The translations under genes and the position numbers were made by a program. 64,000 bases of DNA from Morinoia aosen. Taxonomy: Eukaryota; Arthropoda; Malacostraca; Amphipoda; Talitridae. The DNA is taken from positions 27,972,192 through 28,036,191 of the forward strand of contig CM059570.1 of NCBI GenBank assembly GCA_030386875.1. Reading direction: 5' to 3'. Below the pieces are notes generated by a model, which did not search any database, was not told the DNA's origin, and worked only from the letters and a program-made list of their open reading frames with translations. Shown one piece after another: positions 23,776 to 34,130 of the stretch (position 1 is the first letter of the stretch; each line of letters opens with the position of its first letter).

Positions 23776-24634
23776 GCGTTGATGATAGGATGCCCCAGAA
23801 GTCGCTGAACTTATTCGGACCCACAAACAGCTATACTCAAATGTGTCCATCTTACTAGACTAGAGAAACAATCTAATTGACGTATCGCTTGTGGAAAGTA
23901 AACTGTTTAAAAATTTATATTATTATTTGGAATGTCTAACGACATCAATAATATCTTACATGCACAGTAATGTTGAAATTATTCCTTAATTTACATTGTT
24001 GTTAATGGAATAATGTGCTTTGTTTAAGATGTATTATTTGATATATTCATATTCAGCTATTGTATGTCATTCAAGTATTTAGTTATTTTTTCGCAAAACA
24101 TGATCGTATGATGCGTAGATTTATGTTTATACGTTTTTACGAACAAAGGTTTTATAAAATTACATTATCAAAAATTGTTTGAAGTTCTAAAAAATGACGA
24201 GGCAGTTACTCTAAAAGTTCTAATAAAGTTATTCACTTAAAAATAAAATTACAACCTAAATAATCGAGTAAAAAATATCACTGAAGGTCACCGGACAAAA
24301 TTAGTCGTATAGAATAAAAAAATTTGAAAGCATCGATTCTCGGAACAATGTAGAAATGTGCTACACGACTTAGCATGTTTGCGTGTAAAGTATTCCATTT
24401 CATTTATCCCCTAAGATATTTTTGAAAATTTGATCAAAGAACATTACGACGAGCTGAGAGCAAAATTATAATCTGATTAATTAAAATTGAAACCTTATTA
24501 ATTTAAATTATAATCCGATTAGTTTCTTTCAGAGCAAACTCATAAACTTGTTCAAAAAAATAGCGCATCAAAAGAGCCACATGCAAGTTTGTATGTGGGC
24601 TTAGAGCCTTTCTCAGTCGTCAGTAAATTCCGTT
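23776..24634. other. AT-rich unique sequence, no feature seen
   Basis: No ORF of note, no RNA gene, and no transposon termini recognised. Confidence 0.55.
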
Positions 24635-24860
24635 CAATTGCTAGAAAACTGAAAAAATAAAAAAAATTCGTGTGAGAATGAAACGTTCTGTTCAAGTTCT
24701 ATAAAAATATAAAAATTCAAATTTTCGTGATAGAATGAAACGTTTAGTTGACGCGCTATGACATAAAAAATAAAAAAAATCGTGTGAGAAGGAGACGTTT
24801 CGCTCAACTGCTATAAAAATATAAAAATAAACACAAATTTCGTATAAGAATGAAACGTTT
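24635..24860. repeat. Degenerate ~58-60-bp repeat, about four copies
   Basis: Recurring GTGAGAATGAAACGTT-like cores (GTGAGAAGGAGACGTT, ATAAGAATGAAACGTT) separated by CTATAAAAATATAAAAAT. Diverged and probably old. Confidence 0.65.
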
Positions 24861-24924
24861 GGAACAAGGAGTCTTCGGAGGTAGTGGTGACTGGCGCGGT
24901 GGGGGAACAAGGCGCGGAGCGTTG

Positions 24925-25990
24925 ACTTAGGGTAGCAAAGGCGTTGCCTTAAGGCAACTAAGGCGTTGACTTAAGGCAACAAAGGTGTTGACTTAAGGCG
25001 ACAAAGGCGTTGACTTAAGGCGACAAAGGCGTTGACTTAAGGCAACAAAGGCGTTGACTCAAGGCAACAAAGGCGTTGACTTAAGGCAACAAAGGCGTTG
25101 ACTTAAGGCAACAAAGGCGTTGACTCAAGGCAACAAAGGCGTTGACTTAAGGCAACAAAAGCGTTGACTCAAGGCAACAAAAGCGTTGACTCAAGGCAAC
25201 ATAAGCGTTGACTCAAGGCAACAAAGGCGTTGACTCAAGGCAACAAAGGCCTTGACTCAAGGCAACAAAGGCGTTGACTCAGGGCAACAAAGGCGTTGAC
25301 TTAAGACAACAAAGGCGTTGATTTACGGCAACAAAGGCGTTGATTTACGGCAACAAAGGCGTTGACTTAAGGCAACAAAGGCGTTGCCTTAAGGCAACAA
25401 AGGCGTTGACTTAAGCCAACAAAGGCGTTGACTTAAGACAACAAAGGCGTTGACTTAAGGCAACAAAGGCGTTGACTTAAGACAGCAAAGGCGTTGACTT
25501 AAGACAGCAAAGGCGTTGATTTAAGGCAACAAAGGCGTTGACTTAAGACAACAAAGGCGTTGCCTTAAGGCAACAAAGGCGTTGACTTAAGACAACAAAG
25601 GCGTTGATTTAAGGCAACAAAAACGTTAACTTAAGACAACAAAGGCGTTGCCTTAAGGCAACAAAGGCGTTGCCTTAAGGCAACAAAGGCGTTGACTTAA
25701 GGCAACAAAGGCGTTGCCTTAAGGCAACAAAGGCGTTGACTTAAGGCAACAAAGGCGTTGACTTAAGGCAACAAAGGCGTTGACTTAAGGCAACAAAGGC
25801 GTTGACTTAAGGCAACAAAGGCGTTGACTTAAGGCAACAAAGGCGTTGACTTAAGGCAACAAAGGCGTTGACTTAAGGCAACAAAGGCGTTGACTTAAGG
25901 CAACAAAGGCGTTGACTTAAGGCAACAAAGGCGTTGACTTAAGGCAACAAAGGCGTTGACTTAAGGCAACAAAGGCGTTAACTTAAGGCA
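24925..25990. repeat. 22-bp tandem array
   Basis: About 48 copies of CAAAGGCGTTGACTTAAGGC plus AA. Several variants (TTGCCTTAAGG, TTGACTCAAGG, TTGATTTA, AAGACAAC) are clustered. The TTGACTCAAGG form dominates about 25055-25290, and the last ~11 units are identical. Confidence 0.96.
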
Positions 25991-26549
25991 CGGCAAATTG
26001 ACCGGCGCGCCTCGGGCAACAGCCTCACATTATCTCCCAAATGCGCAGCTCGCCCGAGATCTACGGCACAGTTCGTCGAAAAGAACTTCGGACTGTATGA
26101 CACGATTCAGTTTGTCTGAGCGTGAAAACAGTGAAATTACTTTAAAAAATGTTCGAAAATCACGCTGTGATGTTCTTACGACGCGAAAAATTCTTCTGAA
26201 GGGTTCTGAGAAGTGCTGAAAATCGCTCGACGTAGCAACATTTGACACATTCGCTGCCGCACCGGACTCCAGTCGTACAAAACGCACGCTGTTGCATTTT
26301 TCTGAGCTTGAAATTTAGAGCGTTTGTCGTTTAAAAAAATTTTAGGTATAGGTTGCATGGGAAAGATCAAATGTTGCATTTTTCTTATGTCCCTTCCTGA
26401 ATTTTAAATTTCATGCGAATCATAGAAAAAATGTTATGTATAGGTTGCAAGAAAAAGATCAATAACTGGAAATTTTTCCACAAAATCCCGAATGTATGTA
26501 AATGCAAACGAAAAAAGACAGTTTTTTGAGGCGACTGTGTTAACTACGA
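25991..26549. other. Unique spacer with an internal duplication
   Basis: Overlapping short open frames on both strands around 26000-26380 without recognisable motifs. A diverged ~110-bp direct duplication is marked by GTATAGGTTGCATGGGAAAG near 26344 and GTATAGGTTGCAAGAAAAAG near 26437. Confidence 0.5.
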
Positions 26550-27135
26550 AATTAGATTAAACAAGTTTGTTTAAGTCTACCTACGTGCAACAAAGGCGTT
26601 CCATAGAGAGGAAGGATTAAGGCACCATTTAATGTGGAGTTAAGGAAATGCAGAGTCTATCCACAAGGTGTGTTCTTACACAATGTCTCCAGCGAACAGA
26701 AACAGTTAGCTAAAAAAGAAGTTAGAACAGTTAAAAGAAGTTAGGAAAAGAAGAACAGTTATTTAAAAAAGAAGTTATAATAATTAGAAGAAGTTAGAAG
26801 AAGTTAGAAAAGAAAAACAGTTATCTAAAAAAGAAGTTATAAAAATTAGAAGAAGTTAGAAGAAGTTAGAAAAAGAAGAACAGTTGTCTAAAAAAATAAG
26901 TTAGAACAGTTAGAAGTCTCATCAGGAATAACAGAATAACAGTTAGAAGAAGTTAGGAAAAGAAGAAAAGTTAGCTTAAAAAAATATATAAGATAAAAGT
27001 TGTAGCAGAAAATTAAGGTGCGGAAAAACAGAAAAACATGATCCTTAGTAAAAAAAATACATTTTATTTTAATTATAAAGGCAGCCTACCAAACTCTCAG
27101 CTCGGGACTTCACATCTTCCCCTGGGCTAAATAGA
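26550..27135 (+). mobile_element. Dispersed repeat family, copy D, internally expanded
   Basis: The 5' part (GGCACCATTTAATGTGGAGT) and the 3' part (CTCAGCTCGGGACTTCACAT then CTTCCCCTGGGC) match the family. The middle has grown to roughly twice the usual length through an irregular repeat of AGAAGTTAGAAAAAGAAGAA and CAGTTATCTAAAAAAGAAG blocks (about 26700-26960). Confidence 0.8.
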
Positions 27136-27412
27136 AGATAATTGTTTGAGGGCCGATGCACGACGGACGCCTCATCGCTTCATTAATTTAATTTTGGTGA
27201 AAATTTTAGCGAATAAAAGAGGCTTCTGCAAGCCAGGGGTAAAACTTAAAGTGATAAATAAACAAAAAAGATTTTTTACTGAAAAGTTGTGAACCCGCTA
27301 AAGTTAAATAAAAATATTGCAAATTTTAAAGTTTGAAGTTTGATGCCGATCTTGTGATATGTAGAAATATTTTCCAGTAAAATAGGCCTGAAAAATTTAT
27401 TGGAATAGGGCT
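27136..27412. other. Spacer between copy D and the 28-bp array
   Basis: AT-rich, nothing recognised. Confidence 0.5.
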
Positions 27413-28303
27413 ATTAATGGAGCATGTATGAGGACATACAATAATGGAGCATGTACGGAGGACATACAATAATGGAGTATGTATGAAGGACTTACATTAA
27501 TGAAGCATGTATGAAGGACATACAATAATGGAGCATGTATGAAGGACATACATTAATGGAGCATGTATGAAGGACATACAATAATTGAGCATGTACGGAG
27601 GACATACAATAATGGAGTATGTTTGAAGGACATACATTAATGGAGCATGTATGAAGGACATACATTAATGGAGCATGTATGGAGGACATACAATAATGGA
27701 GCATGTATGGAGAACATACAATAATGGAGTATGTATGGAGGACATACAATAATGGGGTATGTATGAAGGACATACAATAATGGAGCATGTATGCAGGACA
27801 TACATTAATGGAGCATGTATGGAGGACATACAATAATGGAGCATGTTTGGAGGACATACAATAATGGAGCATGTATGGAGGACATACAATAATGGAGCAT
27901 GTATGGAGGACATACAATAATGGAGTATGTATGGAGGACATACAATAATGGAGCATGTATGGAGGACATACAATAATGGAGCATGTATGGAGGACATACA
28001 ATAATGGAGCATGTATGGAGGACATACAATAACGGAGCATGTATGGAGGACATACAATAATGGAGCATGTATGGAGGACATACAATAATGGAGCATGTAT
28101 GGAGGACATACAATAATGGAGTATGTATGGAGGACATACAATAATGGAGCATGTATGGAGGACATACAATAATGGAGCATGTATGGAGGACATACAATAA
28201 TGGAGTATGTATGAAGGACATACAATAATGGAGCATGTATGAAGGACATACAATAATGGAGTATGTATGAAGGACATACAATAATGGAGTATGTTTGGAG
28301 GAT
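27413..28303. repeat. 28-bp tandem array
   Basis: About 32 copies of ACAATAATGGAGCATGTATG plus GAGGACAT. Variable sites include GCATG/GTATG, GGAGG/GAAGG and ACAAT/ACATT. Left-hand units are more diverged than central ones. The minus-strand frames are by-products. The array runs directly into the 5' end of copy E. Confidence 0.96.
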
Positions 28304-28660
28304 TTAGATTAGTCGTTAGTTTGAGCTTCGCTACCCGCAGCAACAACTGCGGTCCAAAGAGAGGATGAAGGAAGGCACCATTTAGTATGGAGTTAAGGAA
28401 ACGCGGAATCTACGCGGAAATGACATAGAAACAGTAAGTTTTGAAAGAAGATTATCAAACAAGACCAAAGTTGAAGAAGAAAGTAGTAGGTGCTGAAAAA
28501 CAGGACAGCAGTGAACCGAAAAAAAGTGGTTCTTAACATAACAAAAACCTTTTATTTCAACAAAAAGAAGACCTTCCTAACTCTCAGCTCGGGCCCTCAC
28601 ACATTCCCCCTGGGAGCGCTAATTCTCATAGATACAATAGTTGTATCCCCTGAGGGGACA
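28304..28660 (+). mobile_element. Dispersed ~330-bp repeat family, copy E
   Basis: A near full-length copy: TTAGTTTGAGCTTCGCTACC at the 5' end, GGCACCATTTAGTATGGAGT, GGACAGCAGTGAACCGAAAA, CTCAGCTCGGGCCCTCACAC and GGGAGCGCTAATTCTCATAG at the 3' end. Its 5' end coincides with the end of the 28-bp array. Confidence 0.87.
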
Positions 28661-29154
28661 AAAAACAACAATAACGCTCGTATGTATGACATGTCACGCT
28701 AGCTTAACGCGCTGACTACGCTTTCTCGAGTGCTACTTATGAGATAGGCTGTGAGCAGCAGAATTAAAAAAAAAATTCAGCTTAAATTCATTTCTATTAT
28801 TTCGAAGAAAAAAGCGTGAAAATATAATCGCACGAAAATGTTTCTGAAGGGCGTACGAATAAATACTCTCATCGCAACGTCTACAATCTGCAGGCCTATA
28901 TAAACCAAATAGATTTCTTTCTAAAGGGGCACGTACTTTTATTTTTCATATGAAATTTCATAAAAAATATGAGCAGCTGAAGCACACTCCAGACAACCGA
29001 TGCTTTGTGCTGCTGTAAAAAGAGATCTGCTGTTGAAAAGAACCTGATGAAAAGGTCGTGAAAGAACTCGCAGAAAACTGTTGAAATAATTCAGAAGATG
29101 ATCGTTTGGTATGGTAATCTGATGCGGCAATTTCAGCATTCAAAATACATCCTG
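28661..29154. other. Unique spacer, no feature seen
   Basis: AT-rich. Two short overlapping minus-strand frames near 28940-29143 show no motif. Confidence 0.55.
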
Positions 29155-29420
29155 AACAGGATATATGTTATATAAATATATACATACATCTTATTCATAA
29201 TTATACACATTTAAACGTAAAAAATGTACATATACATGTATATGTGCATATATATACATGAACATATGTGAATATACATGTATATATACATATATATATA
29301 TATATTCACCCAAAAACATGAACATATGTATTCACGCATACATATACATACAGAAATATACAAAAACATTCATATATGTACATGTACATATATATAGATA
29401 TGTGTGCACATATATATAAA
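29155..29420. repeat. TA/CA-rich microsatellite region
   Basis: Interrupted runs of ATATATACATATATG-type sequence with recurring ACATGTATAT and CATACATATACATAC motifs. Confidence 0.85.
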
Positions 29421-29734
29421 TGTTTGTTAAAATTTTTGAAAGCTTGAACTTTCAATGCTCCACCGGAGAACATTCCGCCCTCAAGCCGAGCTCCGGCGGA
29501 CTACAACGCGTTCCATTTGCTAATATTTGTGAAGGGCTGAGGCTCACAAATAATGAGGGGCTTAGGCAGGCCTTTCACTATTTTTCTTTTCAAAGCAGGT
29601 TTTCTTTTCAAAGCAGGACTTGATATTTTATGGGGAAAATTTTAATTCGAGACGGGAAAAGATTTAGGCGATTTTTAAAAGTTTTGCGCTGGTGTCAAAT
29701 TGCACTGATGGCTAGAAATGGTTTTAACGTAGAT
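29421..29734. other. Spacer with a short direct repeat
   Basis: TTTTCTTTTCAAAGCAGG occurs twice in tandem near 29581-29620. No other feature recognised. Confidence 0.55.
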
Positions 29735-30030
29735 TAGATTATAGGTTATAGGTAAGTTCAGGCCTCCCTAACCGCTACAAAAAAGAGAGGAAGAAGGAAG
29801 GCACCATTTAGTATGGATATTAGGGAACGCGGAATTTATGCAGAGAGGGCATAGAAACAGTAAGATGAGAAAGAAGTTCATGAAACAAGTTCAAAGTTGA
29901 AGAAGTAGTAGGTGCTGAAAAACAGGGCAGCAGTGAACCGAAAAAAGATGGTCCGTGACAAAATAAAAAACCTATTCTATTTCAACAAAAGGAAGGCCTA
30001 CCTTGCCTCTAGCTCAGGACTTCACATATT
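29735..30030 (+). mobile_element. Dispersed ~330-bp repeat family, copy F
   Basis: Contains AGGCCTCCCTAACCGC, GGCACCATTTAGTATGGA, GTAGTAGGTGCTGAAAAACA, GATGGTCCGTGAC and AGCTCAGGACTTCACATATT. It lacks the GCGCTAATT 3' tail seen in copies A, B and E. Confidence 0.83.
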
Positions 30031-30659
30031 TCACATAAATTATATATGTCTGATAGGTTGTCTAGATGATTAAAATTGTTACGAAAAATTTTAATCATTT
30101 CATAAAAAAAATATTTTCCGGGGAAAATAATTTCATTGGAGTAAAAATTTTTACTTATTTAAATAGAGCGGCCTAAAAAGTAGGAATTTTTCCAAATCCC
30201 GAGGGCGGGAAGAGAATTTGAGCTGAATGCTGTGCTACCAGAAATTATTTCAACTTTGTATTTTTTACGTTCAAAACTTTGAGAAGAAACGAATTAGTTT
30301 GACTCGAAAATTTTGCGCAACAAAAATAGTTTCAAATTTTACAAAATTTTAAATTTCGCGCTGCAAAATAGTTTTAAAGTTCGCGCTGCGAAATAGTTTT
30401 CGAGCAGGAATTAGCATTCCGAATGCAAATTAAAATGCTAGGAACGTTCCCCTCAAAATTACATAAATTGAATTGCCAGAGAAGGTAAAAAGAGACATTC
30501 TCAATTGAATTTAAAATTCGGCTTCGAATAAGCCTCAAAACCAACGCAGAAACTCGGTTCCGAAACACAATTTTAATTTTTTTTTCACAAAACACACTCA
30601 GCTTCCCAAAAGAAACACTTAACGACCCGTCAAGTGTGCTGACTGTGTGTAAGGGCATG
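30031..30659. other. AT-rich unique sequence
   Basis: A minus-strand frame of 94 codons ends at 30374. It has no recognisable motif. A short duplicated phrase (CGCGCTGCAAAATAGTTTT / CGCGCTGCGAAATAGTTTT) lies near 30357-30400. Confidence 0.5.
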
Positions 30660-31620
30660 GCTTAGCGCGTGCGTCCTGTCTCCTAATAAAGTGACCCCGG
30701 AGAGAAAGCCAGTGCTTGGCCATGTACAGTATTATAATTCCGCCGAATACCCGATAGCCGTGTTGTTAACTCGTCACGCCATCGTGTATGGCAGGTACGT
30801 AGAAGCCCGGCTGTAAGTCTTTCTTTTGTGCGTGATTCAGACATCTTGAAGCTATATTGTCAGTTGAGCTTCTGTAATATTTACGTAGATACTTATCCAT
30901 GTTTACGCCCTTCAGGCTGGGGAGGATATAGCGAGTCTTCCGAAGTGTCATGCGTCCTGTCGACCGCTCACTGTGCCGTGCTATTCACCCTTTCGTGTGC
31001 CGGCTTCCTCGTATGACCCTGTTGGTAAGGAACGCCCAGGCCCCCAGACCTCCTGTGGCCTTGGAGTAGAGTTGCTGTCCGTGCTTCTCCAAAGTTAACT
31101 TCGTGTAGCTTCGTCTCGAGTGCCCTCTTGAGGAAGGGGTTACAACTCAAGCCACCTTGTGACCGGGTGTGCTTGGCTGACGTCTAGATTTGAGACGTAG
31201 GACCTCGGTCCGGATTATATTTTGTATGTTGGGAATGTTTTAGGATTAAGAGGGTAGCTTAAGGATCTGCGCCAACTTCGGCTTCCGTGTTCGTTCCGAG
31301 TTGGACGCCACTACGAATACTAATACATAAGTTAAGTGTTAATTTGATCCTGCCTTTCTCTGACCCTCTGGTAATCCGCTCCTCTGATAACGTTTCCGCG
31401 GGGACTCGTCTCGTGTCTCTCCCCGGGGCTGGACGAGGTTCCCCTACCTATTTACGTGGGGAGGGTACCTTACGAGGCCGGGAGCTGACCTTCAGTCCCA
31501 GGTACTCTTTGATACCAGGCGTAAGCTGCGCCGTTAGCCCGCCTGGCCCATCAAACCCTCACACTGTGACCAAATCTTTTGAGAACTTCGACTTCAACTT
31601 GTAAAATCCTGTCCCAGTAA
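30660..31620. other. Island of balanced base composition, possible retroelement remnant
   Basis: About 1 kb of visibly higher GC than its flanks, with sharp composition borders. An open frame of 105 codons (31287-31604, +) has no domain I recognise. Near the right edge a purine tract (AAGAAAGGGGGCGAGATG at about 31661) resembles a polypurine tract. The phrase CTTGTAAAATCCTGTCCC (about 31599) is repeated as CTTGTAAAAACCTGACCC about 100 bp later. This could be a fragment of an LTR element, but no paired LTR is present. Confidence 0.3.
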
Positions 31621-32269
31621 TCTATAAGACACTGGATCACCCTCCTTTTTTAAATAAGAAAGGGGGCGAGATGAAATGCAGGCAGTCCGTTTACCTTAAC
31701 TTGTAAAAACCTGACCCGATTATCTATAATATCGATACATGTATACACATTTACAGGGTGTTTTTCGTGCAGATAAATTTAAAGCATAGGTGGAAAAACT
31801 CAAAATAAACCGATTTTCGCGAATCATAAAATGCCAAAAACTCCCCACTTTCCGAGTTGTATGAAAACTTAAAGAAACTTTAGAACTTAAAGTAGAATAC
31901 CACGTGCGCGCCAATATTAGCGCTAGTCTTCATAGTTCCGGCCCCACTAAAGCAGGTTTTTGCTATTTTTATAATAAAACCTGCAAGCATTTTAGAATTG
32001 CGAAAAATTTCTGCAATTTGAATATTCGTCAGGAAATTAACACCAAGTCATCAATGGTAAACTTTGGTAGTTACTCCATTAAAATTAATAAACGTCTTCT
32101 TTTACAATTTGTACGGAATTTATTACCAGTAGGATATTGATAACAAACCTTAAAATAATGCCCAACTTTTATTTAACAAACTAGTCTTGTTACAGAAGGT
32201 GTTGAAAATGGCCTCCATTAACCTCGACGCACTTAAAATATCTTTTACCGCTTGAGTGCCATTACTACA
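31621..32269. other. AT-rich unique sequence
   Basis: No gene recognised. A 78-codon frame (31904-32140, +) has no motif I can place. Confidence 0.5.
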
Positions 32270-32660
32270 GGCATTATAAAATGCTTAATTGCTTGAATAT
32301 AAAATAACTTAAGGATACCTTCAAATACATCATACAGTACATACAGTACAATGATACCTTCATATATATCATGCATATATACAGTACAAGAATACCTTCA
32401 AATATATCATTCATATACACAGTACACAGTATACGGATAACTTGAAATACATCGTACACACAGTGTAAACAGTACACAGTATACGGATACCTTATAATAC
32501 ATCAAACACTGTATACAATACACAGACACCGTGCAATAAATCGCACATAGATAGAGTGCACAGTACACAGTACACAGTACACAGTACGCAGTACACAGTA
32601 CACAGTACACAGTACACAGTACACAGTACGCAGTACACAGTACGCAGTACACAGACGCCC
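32270..32660. repeat. ACAGTAC-based degenerate repeat region
   Basis: The left part is a diverged ~45-bp repeat (ACAGTATACGGATACCTT / CAAATACATCATACAGTA). The right part (about 32555-32655) collapses into a near-perfect 7-bp repeat, ACAGTAC with CGCAGTA variants. Confidence 0.8.
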
Positions 32661-32734
32661 TGTATAACCTGAGATTGGACAGGACTTTCTTCAGTGCCGC
32701 TCCGTGCCGACCTGCAGAGCTAGGCAATAAATTC

Positions 32735-32840
32735 CAAGTTTTATTCCAGGAATTTTTTTTTTATTCCAATGAATTTTTGTCGACTTTTATTCCAAGGAAT
32801 TTTGTTTTATTCCGGGAATTTTTTTCGTTTTATTCCGGGT
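32735..32840. repeat. Degenerate ~28-bp T-rich repeat
   Basis: Four copies of TTTTATTCCAAGGAATTTTT-like sequence. The TTCC..GGAA part can form small hairpins. Confidence 0.7.
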
Positions 32841-32932
32841 TTCTGGGCGGCGTTTGTTTGTGGAGGCTGAAGCACTTAGCGTTCCCCTGGGGGATTTTCC
32901 CCAGGGGCTGCGATATTGAGGGGCGGCACCAC

Positions 32933-33523
32933 TTCTTCTGAGGAGTTTTGAAGAGTTGGGGAGTTGGGGGAGGGGGGGAGTGGAGGAGTTGGGGGAGTTG
33001 GGGAGGACAGGAGGGGAGTTGGGGCAAAATAAGAAGAGTTGGGGCAAAATAAGAAGAGTTGTGGCAGGATAAAAGGAGTTGGGGCAAGATAAGAGGAGTT
33101 GTGGTAGGATAAGAGGAGTTGTGGCAGGATAAGAGGAGTTGTGGCAGGATAAGAGGAGTTGTGGCAGGATAAGAGGAGTTGTGGCAGGATAAGAGGAGTT
33201 GGGGCAAGATAAGAGGAGTTGTGGCAGGATAAGAGGAGTTGTAGAAGGATAAGAGGAGTTGTGGCAGGATAAGAGGAGTTGTGGCAGGATAAGAGGAGTT
33301 GGGGCAAAATGAGAGGAGTTGTTGCAGGATAAGAGGAGTTGTGGCAGGTAAGAGGAGTTGTGGCAGGATAAAAGGAGTTGGGGCAGGATAAGAGGAGTTG
33401 TGGCAGGATAAGAGGAGTTGGGGCAAGATCAGAGGAGTTGGGGCACGATAAGAGGAGTTGTGGCAAAATTAGAAGAGTTGGGGCAAAATAAGAAGAGTTG
33501 GGGCAAAATAAGAAGAGTTGGGG
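32933..33523. repeat. 20-bp tandem array
   Basis: About 29 copies of GGCAGGATAAGAGGAGTTGT. Edge units read GGGCAAAATAAGAAGAGTTG. It ends at a C run (about 33524-33534). The minus-strand Pro/Leu/Ser/Cys frames are by-products. Confidence 0.95.
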
Positions 33524-33599
33524 ACCCCCCCCCCTGACCCCCTTGTTAGTCTGTAAATCTATATTTAATTTTATGAAACCTTCATTTTAATTAAAATGG

Positions 33600-33875
33600 G
33601 AGGTTAACACAAACAGTATCTACACTTCAGCGTGTACGAATTCACATCTTTATAATAATATAAATATAAAAATAATAATTAATTGAGGGAATATCCTTCG
33701 TAAACATAACATTTGTCACAAGCGGTATCCACAACACAGCGTGTGAGAATGTTGCCTCTTTTATCACCGTTATGCACGATAATAATTGCATGGTTACAAT
33801 TAATTAAATTATATTCGACGCAGGCCGTATCCACAATACAGCGAGCAGGAATTTCCCGGCCCAGATTCCGCATGA
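33600..33875. repeat. Three diverged ~107-bp direct repeats
   Basis: The phrases GTATCTACACTTCAGCGTGT (about 33615), GTATCCACAACACAGCGTGT (about 33725) and GTATCCACAATACAGCGAGC (about 33828) recur at similar spacing and are preceded by AT-rich sequence. Probably an old triplication. Confidence 0.65.
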
Positions 33876-33939
33876 ATTCCAGGTCTGCAAATTCCAGCTG
33901 CGGATCCCAATGATTCCAGCACGATCATTTATATCGACA

Positions 33940-34130
33940 ATTGCACTGCAGATATTGCGCTGCAGAAATTGCACTGCATGAATTGCACTGCATGAATTGC
34001 ACTGCATGAATTGCACTGCATGAATTGCACTGCATGAATTGCACTGCATGAATTGCACTGCATGAATTGCACTGCATGAATTGCACTGCATGAATTGCAC
34101 TGCATGAATTGCACTGCATGAATTGCACTG
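33940..34130. repeat. 14-bp array, sister form of the large array
   Basis: About 13 copies of ATTGCACTGCATGA, homogeneous. The unit has the same length and CACTGCA core as the adjacent large array (ATGACACTGCAGCA), differing at four positions. It joins that array without a gap. Confidence 0.93.
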
